DNA of 18,350 nucleotides from JBHEKP01 sp041859375 (GCA_041859375.1 JBHEKP010000195.1:1-18350); one strand, 5' to 3'. Positions 8,086 through 15,761 are shown, counted from the stretch's first letter. Notes: a model not told the origin generated them from the sequence alone. Made by a program: numbers and translations.

Positions 8086-8127
8086 GAAACAAGGACCCCC
8101 GCGGCGGTTAGCGGCGCGCCGCGGGGG
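8086..8127 (-). terminator. Terminator-like hairpin, copy 2 of the 42-bp direct repeat
   Basis: Identical to 4143-4184, with the same 11-bp stem (8096-8106 with 8117-8127) and 10-base loop. Read on the minus strand it is 29 bases past the stop of porin 1 and is followed by TCCTTGTTTC, so it probably terminates that gene. It also forms the second boundary of the low-GC segment. Confidence 0.75.
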
Positions 8128-8156
8128 CATTGGGAAAGGAGGCTTTTGGAGCCTGC

Positions 8157-9479
8157 CTAGAAGGCGATTTCCGTTTCGATGAAGACGTAGTCGAGATCGT
8201 CGTCCCCGTCGAAGCCGTAGGTGGACAGGCCGTTCAGCGCGTTGAACGCGTCCTCAAGGCCGTCGTCGCCGAAGAAGTGGATGTAGCCGGCGCGGAACAC
8301 CAGGTCGTCGCTGTACTGGTAGTTGCCGTAGAGGCCGACTTCCCAGCCGATGCTGTCGTCCTTGCTGTCCTTCCAGAACCACCAGCCGGTGTCGGGAAGG
8401 GTTTCGTCCGCCACAAAGTAGGCGCCCACAAGCTGGAAGCTCAGGCACTCCGTGGGGGCCACGTCCACGCCCAGCGCGTAGTAGAAGAGGTTGGACAGGT
8501 CGGTGACCTCGATGAACTCGGAGTATTCCATGTTCGAGAAGAGGCGGTTGAAGGGCAGGGTGCGGTCGTTGGACCAGAAGGACGTGTCGGGGTCGCCGCC
8601 GCCAAGGTAGGCGAAGCGGGCGAAGGGCCGGGGCGTCCAGGCCATGTCGAAGGTGTAGCCGACCTCAAGGTTCCCGCCGAACTCGTCATACTCCACATCG
8701 GCGGTGCCAAAGCCGAAGGGGCATGCCGAGGGCTGGCCGTCGATTTCGCCAAACTGGTAAGCACCCTCAACCTTGAAATCAAACGAGCCAAACGTTCCTG
8801 CCCCGCGGAGGCCAATGGTGTGAAGGTCAACATCGTCGCCGACGGCGACGCCGTCGTCCATGACGTACATCCAGTACGCGTCGATGACGATGTCCTCAAC
8901 GCCCGTGTAAGAGCCGTACACGGCGTAGAGGTTGGTGTCGTCCTCGCCGAAGTCGCCGAAGGTCTCGGCCAGCTTGGCGGCGACTGCGTCCACCGAGAAG
9001 GTGTCGGCCGCGTAGGTCAGGCGCAGCGCGTCAAAGGAGAGGCCGCGGAAGTCGCTGGCCGCATTGTTCACGCCCACCAGCCACTCGTTGCCGAAGGAGA
9101 GCTCCTGGCGGCCGACGCGGAGCTGGAGCGGGGTGCCCCACATGTCCTTCACGTTGATGTACGCCTGGTACAGTTCAACGTCGTCGCCGCTGGCGGCGCG
9201 GCCGTCGGCGCCGGTCAGGTAGTTGGAGCGGAAGTCCTCGCCCCAGATGTCGTAGCTGTCCAGCTCGATGAAGGCGCTGACGTCGTTCGTGAAGTCGGCC
9301 TTCACATTCAGCTTCGTGCGCTGCTCGATGTAGGACAGATCGCCGAGGGAGTCAAGGTTGTAGTAGTTGCCGCGGATGCGCAGGCCGCCGCCCACCTCCA
9401 CGTTCTGAAGTTCGGCCCAGCCGGCCCCGGCGACGCACGCCAGCAGCACAACCGCCGCGAATATTTTCATATGCCTCAT
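8157..9479 (-). CDS. Alginate-export-family outer-membrane porin (porin 1)
   Basis: 440 residues from the ATG at 9479, chosen because AAAAAGGA lies seven bases upstream and the signal peptide MRHMKIFAAVVLLACVAGAGWA follows. The mature protein starts ELQNVEVGGGLRIRG, with alternating beta strands throughout and YQAYINVKDMWGTPLQLRVGRQELSFGNEWLVG, the hallmark of the alginate-export/AlgE-like family. It ends in YVFIETEIAF, a C-terminal aromatic that suits recognition by the beta-barrel assembly machinery. Predicted role: passive uptake of anionic or neutral oligosaccharides through the outer membrane; the substrate is unknown. Very rich in Asp/Glu, including a GDDDLDY loop near the end. Paralogue of the next gene upstream; separate transcription unit with its own leader and terminator. 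Confidence 0.85.
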   Translation of the reverse strand: MRHMKIFAAVVLLACVAGAGWAELQNVEVGGGLRIRGNYYNLDSLGDLSYIEQRTKLNVKADFTNDVSAFIELDSYDIWGEDFRSNYLTGADGRAASGDDVELYQAYINVKDMWGTPLQLRVGRQELSFGNEWLVGVNNAASDFRGLSFDALRLTYAADTFSVDAVAAKLAETFGDFGEDDTNLYAVYGSYTGVEDIVIDAYWMYVMDDGVAVGDDVDLHTIGLRGAGTFGSFDFKVEGAYQFGEIDGQPSACPFGFGTADVEYDEFGGNLEVGYTFDMAWTPRPFARFAYLGGGDPDTSFWSNDRTLPFNRLFSNMEYSEFIEVTDLSNLFYYALGVDVAPTECLSFQLVGAYFVADETLPDTGWWFWKDSKDDSIGWEVGLYGNYQYSDDLVFRAGYIHFFGDDGLEDAFNALNGLSTYGFDGDDDLDYVFIETEIAF

Positions 9480-9596
9480 TTTTTGTTCCTTTTTATTTTT
9501 GCCGGGAACCCGGGGGGATTCCCGCCCGAAACCAAACAAACCACCTATGGGAACATGCCGCCACACCCGCCGCGAACGGGATTCACCCGTTGTTTA

Positions 9597-9624
9597 CGCA
9601 TCCCTCCTTTCATTTCGCAGAGTG
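9597..9624 (-). promoter_or_regulatory. Shared porin leader element, copy 1
   Basis: Minus strand CACTCT, seven bases, then GAAAGGAGGGATGCG. The same 15-base block and CACTCT, six bases apart, occur at 11450-11476 before porin 2. In both cases the block lies 118-126 bases before the start codon and downstream of the predicted promoter. It holds an SD-like GGAGG one base from an ATG triplet, too close for normal initiation, so an RNA-level control element is more likely than a leader peptide. Function not identified. Confidence 0.6.
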
Positions 9625-9672
9625 GCAGGGGCGGCCCTTGCTGACAACTTAATCTTTCAACATCCCGCCGGA

Positions 9673-9701
9673 AGTATGTCACACGCTCCGGCTTCAGTAA
9701 A
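9673..9701 (-). promoter_or_regulatory. Candidate sigma-70 promoter for porin 1
   Basis: Minus strand TTTACT (9701-9696), 17 bases, CATACT (9678-9673) preceded by TGA (extended -10). It would give a leader of about 190 bases that includes the shared element. Moderate match. Confidence 0.4.
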
Positions 9702-9936
9702 CCCAACGAAATGGGTGATTGTAATGAGCAAACCCCGTGCCATTTGCGCCATGGGTCCGTGCGGCGCGGACGAGTCACCCGCCCGGCCGTGTATCTCCTT
9801 GTATGACAGGAACATGCGGCGGCGCGCCCCTCCCCGCCCGCGCAGGCCGCACGGCGTGGACGGACGGCTAAACCCACACGCCGGGCGGAACGCGGAAAAA
9901 AACTACGCCCCTGTATGAATCTGCCGGGCGGGTTGC

Positions 9937-9972
9937 AAAAAAAAAGAACCCCCCGCGCCGGAGCGCGGGGGG
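9937..9972 (-). terminator. Rho-independent terminator of porin 2
   Basis: Perfect 10-bp GC stem (9949-9958 with 9963-9972), 4-base loop. On the minus strand it is followed by TTC and nine Ts (9945-9937). It is 23 bases past the porin 2 stop. Strong classic terminator, unrelated in sequence to the 42-bp repeat behind porin 1. Confidence 0.92.
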
Positions 9973-9995
9973 TAAATCACGTCAAGTCGGAAGGA

Positions 9996-11324
9996 TTAGA
10001 AGCAAATCTCGGTCTCAACGAAGACGTAGTCATAGTCGTCGTCTTCGTCGCCGGCCCACAGGCCAAGACCGTTGTTGAGCACAAGGCCCTCGTCATCCAG
10101 GCCGTCTTCGCCGAAGAAGTGGCTGTAACCGGCGCGGACCACCAGGTCTTCGCTGTAGTTGTAGGAGGCCTTCAGGCCGACTTCCCAACCCAGCTCGTCG
10201 TCATAGCTCTGCTTCCAGAACCACCAGCCGCAGTCATCGGGGATGACGTCGGCCATGTAGTAGTTGCCCATGAGCTTCAGGGACACGCACTCGGTCGGCA
10301 TGGCTTCGACGGCCAGACCGTACACGAACACGTTGGACAGGGCCGCGTCCGCATTGTCAAGGAACGCGCTGTACTCAACGTCCGAGAAGAGGCGGTTGAA
10401 GGGCATGTCCATGTCGTTGGACCAGATGCTCTCGTCCCAGTCGCCGCCGCCGATGTAGGCGAAGGAGGCGGAAACGCGGGGCGTCCAGGCCATGTCGAAG
10501 GTGTAGCCGGCTTCGGCATTGATCGCGAACTCATCGTACTCGACGTCCGCTTCGCTCACGCCGGGGATCGGGCAGGCGCCGTCGATGCCGTCGATTTCAC
10601 CAAACTGATAGGCTGCTTCAAGGTCAAAGTCAAACGCGCCCAGGGTGCCAGCTCCGCGGAGGCCGATGGTGGAGATGTCGATTTCGCTGCCGTCAACGAC
10701 ATCGTCACGGACGTACAGGTAGTAGCCGTCGATCACGACATCTTCGATGCCGATGTAGGAGGCATACAGGCCGTACAGGTCAACGTCGTCCTCGCCGAAG
10801 TCGCCGAAGGTCTCGGCAAGCTTGCCGGCGAACAGGTCGGCGGTCACAACGTCGTTCGCGAAGGTCAGGCGGACGGCGTCATAGGACAGGCCGCGGAAGA
10901 ACGCGCCGGTGTCATTGTTGCCAAGCACGAACTCATTGCCGAAAACCAGTTCCTGGCGGCCAACGCGCAGGCTCAGCGGGGTGCCCCACATGTCCTTCAC
11001 GTTGATGTAGGCCTGGTACATTTCGACATCGTCGCCGCTGGCGGCGCGGCCGTCGGCGCCGGTCAGGTAGTTGGAACGAAAGTCTTCGCCCCAGATGTCA
11101 TAGCTGTCCAGCTCGATGAACGCGCTGACTTCGTTCGTGAAGTCGGCCTTGACGTTCAGCATGGTGCGCTGCTCGACAAAGCTTGCATCGTTGTCTTCAA
11201 GGCTGAACATGTTGCCGCGGATGCGGAGCTTGCCGCCGACTTCCACATTCTGAAGCTCGGCGAAGGCGACGCCGCCCATGCTCACAAGCAGGGCAACGAT
11301 AATCAAAGACTTAAGCGTACGCAT
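9996..11324 (-). CDS. Alginate-export-family outer-membrane porin (porin 2)
   Basis: 442 residues. Signal peptide MRTLKSLIIVALLVSMGGVAFA, mature start ELQNVEVGGKLRIRG. Same family pattern as porin 1 (YQAYINVKDMWGTPLSLRVGRQELVFGNE) and the same barrel end, YVFVETEICF. A Cys as the penultimate residue is odd for a porin. The block around SYDIWGEDFRSNYLTGADG and the following AASGDDVE is identical in both paralogues, while other loops differ. The SD AGGAG is ten bases from the ATG. A near-consensus promoter, a leader of about 250 bases and a strong terminator suggest high expression as a single gene. Likely outer-membrane uptake channel for charged or neutral oligosaccharides; substrate unknown. 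Confidence 0.87.
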   Translation of the reverse strand: MRTLKSLIIVALLVSMGGVAFAELQNVEVGGKLRIRGNMFSLEDNDASFVEQRTMLNVKADFTNEVSAFIELDSYDIWGEDFRSNYLTGADGRAASGDDVEMYQAYINVKDMWGTPLSLRVGRQELVFGNEFVLGNNDTGAFFRGLSYDAVRLTFANDVVTADLFAGKLAETFGDFGEDDVDLYGLYASYIGIEDVVIDGYYLYVRDDVVDGSEIDISTIGLRGAGTLGAFDFDLEAAYQFGEIDGIDGACPIPGVSEADVEYDEFAINAEAGYTFDMAWTPRVSASFAYIGGGDWDESIWSNDMDMPFNRLFSDVEYSAFLDNADAALSNVFVYGLAVEAMPTECVSLKLMGNYYMADVIPDDCGWWFWKQSYDDELGWEVGLKASYNYSEDLVVRAGYSHFFGEDGLDDEGLVLNNGLGLWAGDEDDDYDYVFVETEICF

Positions 11325-11449
11325 TGTACGTTATCTCCTCGTTTTCTTTTGGGTAAAACACAACTCGCCGCTGTAAAAACGGCCTGATTTATGCACAACA
11401 TCAGTTAAGTTCGACCGGTATACCGAGGTAAGCCTCAACGGCCCTGGTT

Positions 11450-11476
11450 CGCATCCCTCCTTTCGCCTCGAGAGTG
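11450..11476 (-). promoter_or_regulatory. Shared porin leader element, copy 2
   Basis: Minus strand CACTCT, six bases, then GAAAGGAGGGATGCG, matching 9597-9624. It is about 126 bases before the porin 2 start and about 100 bases into the predicted transcript. The sequence around it differs between the two leaders, so the block stands out from general duplication background. Confidence 0.6.
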
Positions 11477-11578
11477 TACCCAGTCGTGATGGTGTTCACA
11501 TTTTCGGCGCCCCCGGCCAGGCATGCATGTCCGCTAACTTGCCCAAGCTCGAAGGCATTTCTCTCTTCTACAGGGCAA

Positions 11579-11607
11579 ATTGTAGCATCCTTGTCTGACG
11601 TTGTCAA
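11579..11607 (-). promoter_or_regulatory. Near-consensus sigma-70 promoter for porin 2
   Basis: Minus strand TTGACA (11607-11602), a 17-base spacer, TACAAT (11584-11579) preceded by TGC (extended -10). A full -35 match, optimal spacing and a 5/6 -10 match make this the best promoter in the window. Transcription would start near 11572, leaving a leader of about 250 bases. Confidence 0.8.
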
Positions 11608-11686
11608 GCATTTTGTTGTGCGTTTTCAGGTTTGCCCCGCCCGAGACCACCATATCTTGTGGGCAGGCAAAACCTGTTCACCATGC

Positions 11687-12652
11687 TTACATCCTGATCA
11701 GCACTTTTCCAAGCGGGCCCGCGTGCAACCGCGCAAAAGCCGCCTGCAATTCCCCAAAGGAATGGACGCTGTCAATCACCGGACGCAGCCCCTCCCGCGC
11801 CAGCCCCGTCCGCAGCTCCTCCCAAGCCTCACCGGCTTCGCCCGGCGTATAGGCGCTCACGCTCAGCCCCTCCACCCGCAGGTTTTTGTGGATGAGCAGG
11901 CCCACGGTCACCTCGGCGCCCAATCCCGCCAGCAGGCCCACCACCATCACCCGCCCCCCCGGCGCCGCCGCCCGGAGGGAGAAGTCGAGCCACGGCCCCC
12001 CCAAATTCTCCACCACCAAATCAATCCGGCCCGCCCCGCGAATCTCCCGGTCCAGTCCGGGCGCGGAGGCGTCCAGCGCAACCGCCCCCAGCTCCTCCAG
12101 TTTTTTCCGCTTCTCCGGACTCCTGGAAAGGGCCACCACCCGCGCGCCAAGGCTGCGCGCAAGCATCACCGCCGCCAGCCCCACCCCGCCCGAGGCGCCC
12201 GTCACCAGCACGGTCTCGCCCGCCGCCAACCCGCCCCGCACCCGCAGCGCGCGCCACGCGGTCAGCAGCACCAGGGGCCCGGCGGCCGCCTCCTCCATGG
12301 ACCAGCCCGCGGGCACGGGGGCCAGCCATTCCTCCGGAACGGCGCAATACTCCGCAAACGTGCCCTGCGTGGAAATGCCTGTCAGTCCGCCCAGCAGGCA
12401 CACCGCTTCCCCCGCCGCAAAACGGCCACCCTCCGCCGGACGCGCCACCGTCCCGGAACCGTCCCGGCCCGGGGTGAAGGGGGGCTTGCCGGCGCGGGGG
12501 TACTGCCCCGCCACCAGATACCGGTCGGCGGGGTTGAGGGCCGCGCAGGCCACTTTCACCAGCGCCTCGCCGGGCCCGGGTTCGGGCATGGGCGCCTCTT
12601 CCAGCCGCAGGTTGCCGATACCGCCCGTTTCATGAAACCGCCATGCGCGCAT
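11687..12652 (-). CDS. MDR-family NAD(P)H:quinone oxidoreductase-like protein
   Basis: 321 residues from the ATG at 12652, chosen for AGGAGG six bases upstream and the typical MRAWRFHETG N-terminus; the frame stays open to 12793 but that extension would run through the neighbouring terminator. GroES-like N-terminal domain with NPADRYLVAGQYP (family NPxD motif, residues 40-52) and GRDGSGTV (62-69), then a Rossmann domain with GASGGVG at 152-158. The Cys/His zinc ligands of true alcohol dehydrogenases are absent, placing it with the zinc-free quinone reductase/zeta-crystallin group, which uses NADPH to reduce quinones or enones. Substrate unknown. Monocistronic, cytoplasmic. Confidence 0.88.
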   Translation of the reverse strand: MRAWRFHETGGIGNLRLEEAPMPEPGPGEALVKVACAALNPADRYLVAGQYPRAGKPPFTPGRDGSGTVARPAEGGRFAAGEAVCLLGGLTGISTQGTFAEYCAVPEEWLAPVPAGWSMEEAAAGPLVLLTAWRALRVRGGLAAGETVLVTGASGGVGLAAVMLARSLGARVVALSRSPEKRKKLEELGAVALDASAPGLDREIRGAGRIDLVVENLGGPWLDFSLRAAAPGGRVMVVGLLAGLGAEVTVGLLIHKNLRVEGLSVSAYTPGEAGEAWEELRTGLAREGLRPVIDSVHSFGELQAAFARLHAGPLGKVLIRM

Positions 12653-12744
12653 GCAACGCCTCCTTTGCCTCTCACCCCGCCCCGCCCGCCGTTGTGTTAA
12701 TTGTACAAAAAAACAATCCCCGGGGTGGTTGCGTTCCCGCAGCC

Positions 12745-12790
12745 AAAAAAGAATCCGGGGCCGGTCCGCCTGGCCTGGACCGGCCCCGGA
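12745..12790 (-). terminator. Rho-independent terminator of the multihaem cytochrome gene
   Basis: Perfect 14-bp stem (12754-12767 with 12777-12790), 9-base loop; on the minus strand it is followed by TTC and six Ts (12750-12745). It is 31 bases past the cytochrome stop codon. Confidence 0.92.
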
Positions 12791-12821
12791 CAACGCCTCA
12801 CGTCACCCGGCGTAAAAAAGC

Positions 12822-14765
12822 CTACTCCCCGGAATCCCCGGACTTGCCCAGCACCTCGCGCTCATACTCCTTGGGATGGCGGTGCTTCAGGTCGTCAATG
12901 GTGATGCGTCCGGTGATCCAGGACCAGTTCATGGGATAGGTGTGGGGATCAAAAATCATGTAATAGAGGTGCCACACCACGATGGTGAGCACCGCCAGCC
13001 ACGCCTCGTAAAAGTGAACCAGGGCGATGACGTCCAGCGCCACCTTGGGCAGGAACTGGAGGAACGTGTTCACAAACCACATGGAGAACCCGGTGACAAT
13101 CATGAGCAGCGTGCCCCACCACATGCCCCAGTACTCGAATTTCTCGATGTAACTGTACCGGTCAAACCTGGGCGGCTCCTTCCGCAGCCCGACCATGTGG
13201 GCCATGTTCATGACAACATCACCCAAATCCTTGAAGGTCATCATGAGGTTGCGCAGCTCCCTGCGCCCCCCCGGCGTGAAGATCAGGTAGGCCGCGTTGA
13301 CCAGGGCCAGGCCCACCAGCACCAGCGCCGCAATCCGGTGCACCACGCCGCGCGCCGCAAGGCCCGTCTCCCCGTGGAAGAGCAGGCTCGCCCACCACGT
13401 CTCCGGGTAGCGCAGGGCGAATCCCGACACCGCCAGGGCCACGAAGGAGATGGTGAGCACAAGGTGCCCGATGGTCATTCCCCGGTTGAAGCGGCGGTAC
13501 GTGCCCTCCTCGCTCAGCTCCACCCAGAACTTGGTCATGGCCTTGCGGGCCATGGAAAGGGTGTTGTGGAACACCATGCCGCCGATGACCAGGGTGATCA
13601 GGGCGATGTAAACATAGCGCACGATGCCCAGCGCCATCTGGCCCGGATCGGTGGGCATGATGTGCACGCGCCCCTGGGCGAAGTTGGGGCCCGCGTTTTC
13701 ATGGCACTTGCCGCAGGTTTCCGGAAGCCTGTCAATGTGGGTGGAGGACGCGGGATCGGTGTGCTTCAGGATGAGATGGTTGCCGTGGCAGCTGGCGCAG
13801 GTGGCCACGATTTCCGAGCCGCCGGCGCTCGCCAGCCCGTGGAAGCTGTCCATGTAACTCGCCTGCCGGCCCGCCTCTATGCCGTATTTTCCCATGATCG
13901 CCGCGTTGTCGTGGCACTTTGTGCACGTGGCCACCACCTGCGCGCGCTTGTTCACCGTGGAGCCCTCTTTGCCCGGCGGGATGATGTCGTGCTCGCCGTG
14001 GCAGTCCGCGCAGGTGGGCGCGTCCTTGATGCCCGCCGCAAGGGCGCGGCCGTGGATGCTCTGCTCGAATTCCGCCGCCGGGCCGGGGTGGCACGCGCCG
14101 CAGGTGGCGGAGATGTTCTTCCGGTACACCTTCGACTCCGGGTCGTCCGACGGCAGCAGGTCGTGCGCGCCGTGGCAGTTGGAGCAGGCGGGCGCGTCCC
14201 CGTTGCCCCCGTTCATCGCCTGGGCGTGGCCGCTTTTCAGGTAGCTGTCCGAGGGGTTGGCCACGGAGATCAGGTGGTTTTCCACGAGGTTCGGGTTGGA
14301 GTGGCACTTGCCGCAGGTCTGGGGCTGGTTGTGCTTGGACACCATGGAAAGGGGATCGGCGACCGCGCGCATCTCGTGCGTGCCGTGGCAGTCCGCGCAG
14401 CCGCTCACGGCGTCGTCGCCCTCCTTGAGGAGCCTGCCGTGGGGGGACTTGTCGTAGGCCTCGGTCTCCTCGTGGCAGTTGCCGCAGTTGACCTTCTCCA
14501 GCTCCGGCTTGTGGTCCAGCTCCTCGATGTCCGCATGGCAGGAGACGCAGCCCTCCTTCCCGTGGATGGACGCCGTGTAGGCCTGCTCGTCAATGTACAG
14601 CCGCCGGATGGTGCCGTCCTCGCGGGTCGCGTGGAAATCCGCCTCGCCGTGGCAGAAAAGGCACTCCGAATCCTCTATCGCCGCGCTGGGCGGCGCCGCA
14701 AGCGCGGCAAGCGCCGCGGCAAGGACAACCACGCCCAAGGCTCCGTTTATCCGTTGAAAAAACAT
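12822..14765 (-). CDS. 11-haem cytochrome c fused to a cytochrome b-type membrane domain
   Basis: 647 residues. Signal or anchor segment 1-29. Eleven CXXCH haem c motifs lie between residues 35 and 355 (Cys35, 73, 94, 123, 151, 194, 222, 252, 281, 323 and 351), so this part sits in the periplasm. Five hydrophobic helices follow (about 379-400, 432-452, 473-497, 546-571, 578-604) with candidate haem b ligands His400, His434, His476, His584 and His599, and an FDPHTYPMNWSWITG segment near the end typical of cytochrome b561/formate-dehydrogenase-gamma-like proteins. It probably moves electrons between membrane quinone and periplasmic partners; direction and partner are unknown and no catalytic subunit lies beside it. 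Start ATG has GGGAG six bases upstream. Single-gene unit with a strong terminator. Confidence 0.9.
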   Translation of the reverse strand: MFFQRINGALGVVVLAAALAALAAPPSAAIEDSECLFCHGEADFHATREDGTIRRLYIDEQAYTASIHGKEGCVSCHADIEELDHKPELEKVNCGNCHEETEAYDKSPHGRLLKEGDDAVSGCADCHGTHEMRAVADPLSMVSKHNQPQTCGKCHSNPNLVENHLISVANPSDSYLKSGHAQAMNGGNGDAPACSNCHGAHDLLPSDDPESKVYRKNISATCGACHPGPAAEFEQSIHGRALAAGIKDAPTCADCHGEHDIIPPGKEGSTVNKRAQVVATCTKCHDNAAIMGKYGIEAGRQASYMDSFHGLASAGGSEIVATCASCHGNHLILKHTDPASSTHIDRLPETCGKCHENAGPNFAQGRVHIMPTDPGQMALGIVRYVYIALITLVIGGMVFHNTLSMARKAMTKFWVELSEEGTYRRFNRGMTIGHLVLTISFVALAVSGFALRYPETWWASLLFHGETGLAARGVVHRIAALVLVGLALVNAAYLIFTPGGRRELRNLMMTFKDLGDVVMNMAHMVGLRKEPPRFDRYSYIEKFEYWGMWWGTLLMIVTGFSMWFVNTFLQFLPKVALDVIALVHFYEAWLAVLTIVVWHLYYMIFDPHTYPMNWSWITGRITIDDLKHRHPKEYEREVLGKSGDSGE

Positions 14766-14864
14766 GGAAATCTCCCTGGCAAAATTTATGTGGTGTCATT
14801 CTGCCACGGGTCCCCGCCCCGCACAACCGTGTTTTTTACGGATGCACGCCCGGATAATCCGGGA

Positions 14865-15470
14865 TTATTCGTCTTTTTGCCCCACCGACGCCGTGGTGGT
14901 CAGGTGGGGGTATTTCGGGGTGACGGTGGCGTAGAATTCCTGGAGCCTGGCCAAGTCCGCGGCATAATCGCCCGTGGGGTAAAGCAGCCCGGCAACCCCG
15001 CCGCGGCGGCGGCCGTAGTCAAGGTAGCCCATGGCGATGGGCACCCCCGCACCAACGGCGATGTGGTAAAACCCGGTCTTCCAGGTGCCCACCTTTTTCC
15101 GGGTGCCCTCGGGGGGCACGGCCAGGATAAGGTTGTCATGCCTGCCGAAAAGCTCCACACACTGGCCCACCACGCCGTTCGCCCGGCTCCGGTCGATGGG
15201 GATGCCGCCGAGCCACCTGAGGAAACCGCCAAAAGGCCAGCGGAACACGGACTCCTTGGTCATCCAGAACATTTTGGCCCGCATGAGAAAGCCCAGCGCC
15301 AGCATGATGGGCAAGTCCCAGTTGCTCGTGTGGGGCGCGGCAATCATCACGAATTTGGGCAAATCGGGCAGATCACCCTCTTTTTTCCAGCCCAGCACGC
15401 CCAGAAACAGGCGCGCCCAGACGCGTCCGAGAACCGTGACAAAAGGGGTGTCGAAAATTGTGCGCTGCAT
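14865..15470 (-). CDS. PlsC-type 1-acyl-glycerol-3-phosphate acyltransferase family protein
   Basis: 201 residues. HTSNWD at 47-52 is the HX4D catalytic motif, followed by GGIPIDRS (88-95) and PEGTR (120-124), the three glycerolipid acyltransferase blocks in the right order and spacing. GAGGAG lies five bases before the ATG. It transfers an acyl chain to lysophosphatidate or a related acceptor at the inner membrane. Slightly shorter than many PlsC proteins and without an obvious N-terminal membrane helix, which fits the smaller divergent members of the family, so the acceptor is uncertain. A 21-base palindrome overlaps its stop (14851-14871), but there is no T-tract. It ends 99 bases before the cytochrome start and may be co-transcribed with it. 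Confidence 0.87.
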   Translation of the reverse strand: MQRTIFDTPFVTVLGRVWARLFLGVLGWKKEGDLPDLPKFVMIAAPHTSNWDLPIMLALGFLMRAKMFWMTKESVFRWPFGGFLRWLGGIPIDRSRANGVVGQCVELFGRHDNLILAVPPEGTRKKVGTWKTGFYHIAVGAGVPIAMGYLDYGRRRGGVAGLLYPTGDYAADLARLQEFYATVTPKYPHLTTTASVGQKDE

Positions 15471-15761
15471 GTCCGCTCCTCGCCCGCCGGGCGGGTGTTG
15501 GTGAGTGTTGCGCGCGCCGGGAACGGCGCGGATGAGGCGGGATTCTACTTCAACCCCAGGGCTTTTTTCACATATTAGGCAAAAACAGGATGATTGGTGC
15601 GTCCACTTTTCCGTTGCGGAAATGCGGGGGGCTTGTCAGGCTGGCTTGCAACGTGTCTCTCCGGGGCGTGTTTTCAATGAAAACGGCCTGGGTGCAATTG
15701 TCCGCGGCGCGGCGGTGTCTGGCACAATACCACAAACAACCGGAACAGGCGCGCGGAACCC
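15471..15761. other. Divergent intergenic region between the acyltransferase and the alpha-galactosidase
   Basis: Must hold promoters for both divergent genes, but I see no convincing sigma-70 pair. A TGGCAC at 15720-15725 resembles the -24 part of a sigma-54 site, but the GC at -12 is missing. No RNA gene or open frame with a ribosome site was found. Confidence 0.4.

Larger units (their letters stand above)
9480..9936. other. Intergenic gap: porin 1 leader and promoter
   Basis: No credible gene. It contains the porin 1 promoter (9673-9701), the shared leader element (9597-9624), a 6-bp hairpin just after that element (AACGGG/CCCGTT with a 5-base loop, minus strand) and another 6-bp hairpin (9503-9508 with 9519-9524, 10-base loop) about 25 bases before the start codon. 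From about 9702 to 9936 I see nothing recognisable. Confidence 0.6.
11325..11686. other. Intergenic gap: porin 2 leader and promoter
   Basis: No gene supported. It carries the porin 2 promoter (11579-11607) and leader, the shared element (11450-11476), a small hairpin (GAGG, 4-base loop, CCTC) and a 10-base palindrome CGGTATACCG right after it on the minus strand. Near 11630-11663 is an imperfect stem (TTTGCC...GGCAAA arms) that could end the upstream oxidoreductase transcript, but it lacks a T-tract. Confidence 0.6.

Noticed and set aside
4143..8127. Composite transposon interpretation of the 42-bp repeats
   Set aside because: The repeats are direct, each is a terminator hairpin, and no transposase or target-site duplication is visible. 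Kept only as a possible insertion cassette.
9545..9610. Possible leader peptide in porin 1 (begins MKGGMRKQRV)
   Set aside because: No usable ribosome site before its ATG, and the corresponding peptide in the porin 2 leader is not conserved beyond the shared DNA block.
8130..11387. Two roughly 500-residue open frames opposite the porins
   Set aside because: Antisense shadows. Their similarity to each other simply mirrors the similarity of the two porins; they lack ribosome sites and signal features.
11450..11584. Cyclic-di-GMP (GEMM) riboswitch in the porin 2 leader
   Set aside because: The GGGATGCG block is only superficially similar; the conserved GGCAAACC and tetraloop receptor parts are not found in the right order.
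11401..11607. 68-residue minus-strand frame upstream of porin 2
   Set aside because: Its start codon falls inside the -35 box of the porin 2 promoter and it lies in the leader. The internal ATG has GGAGG only one base away, too close for initiation.
12876..15578. 900-residue open frame on the plus strand opposite the cytochrome and acyltransferase
   Set aside because: Shadow frame produced by high GC. The minus strand holds eleven CXXCH motifs and PlsC motifs with good ribosome sites; the plus translation is compositionally skewed (V/H/R/G-rich) with no domain pattern.
15715..15740. Sigma-54 promoter before the alpha-galactosidase
   Set aside because: TGGCAC is present but the required GC at the -12 position is not.
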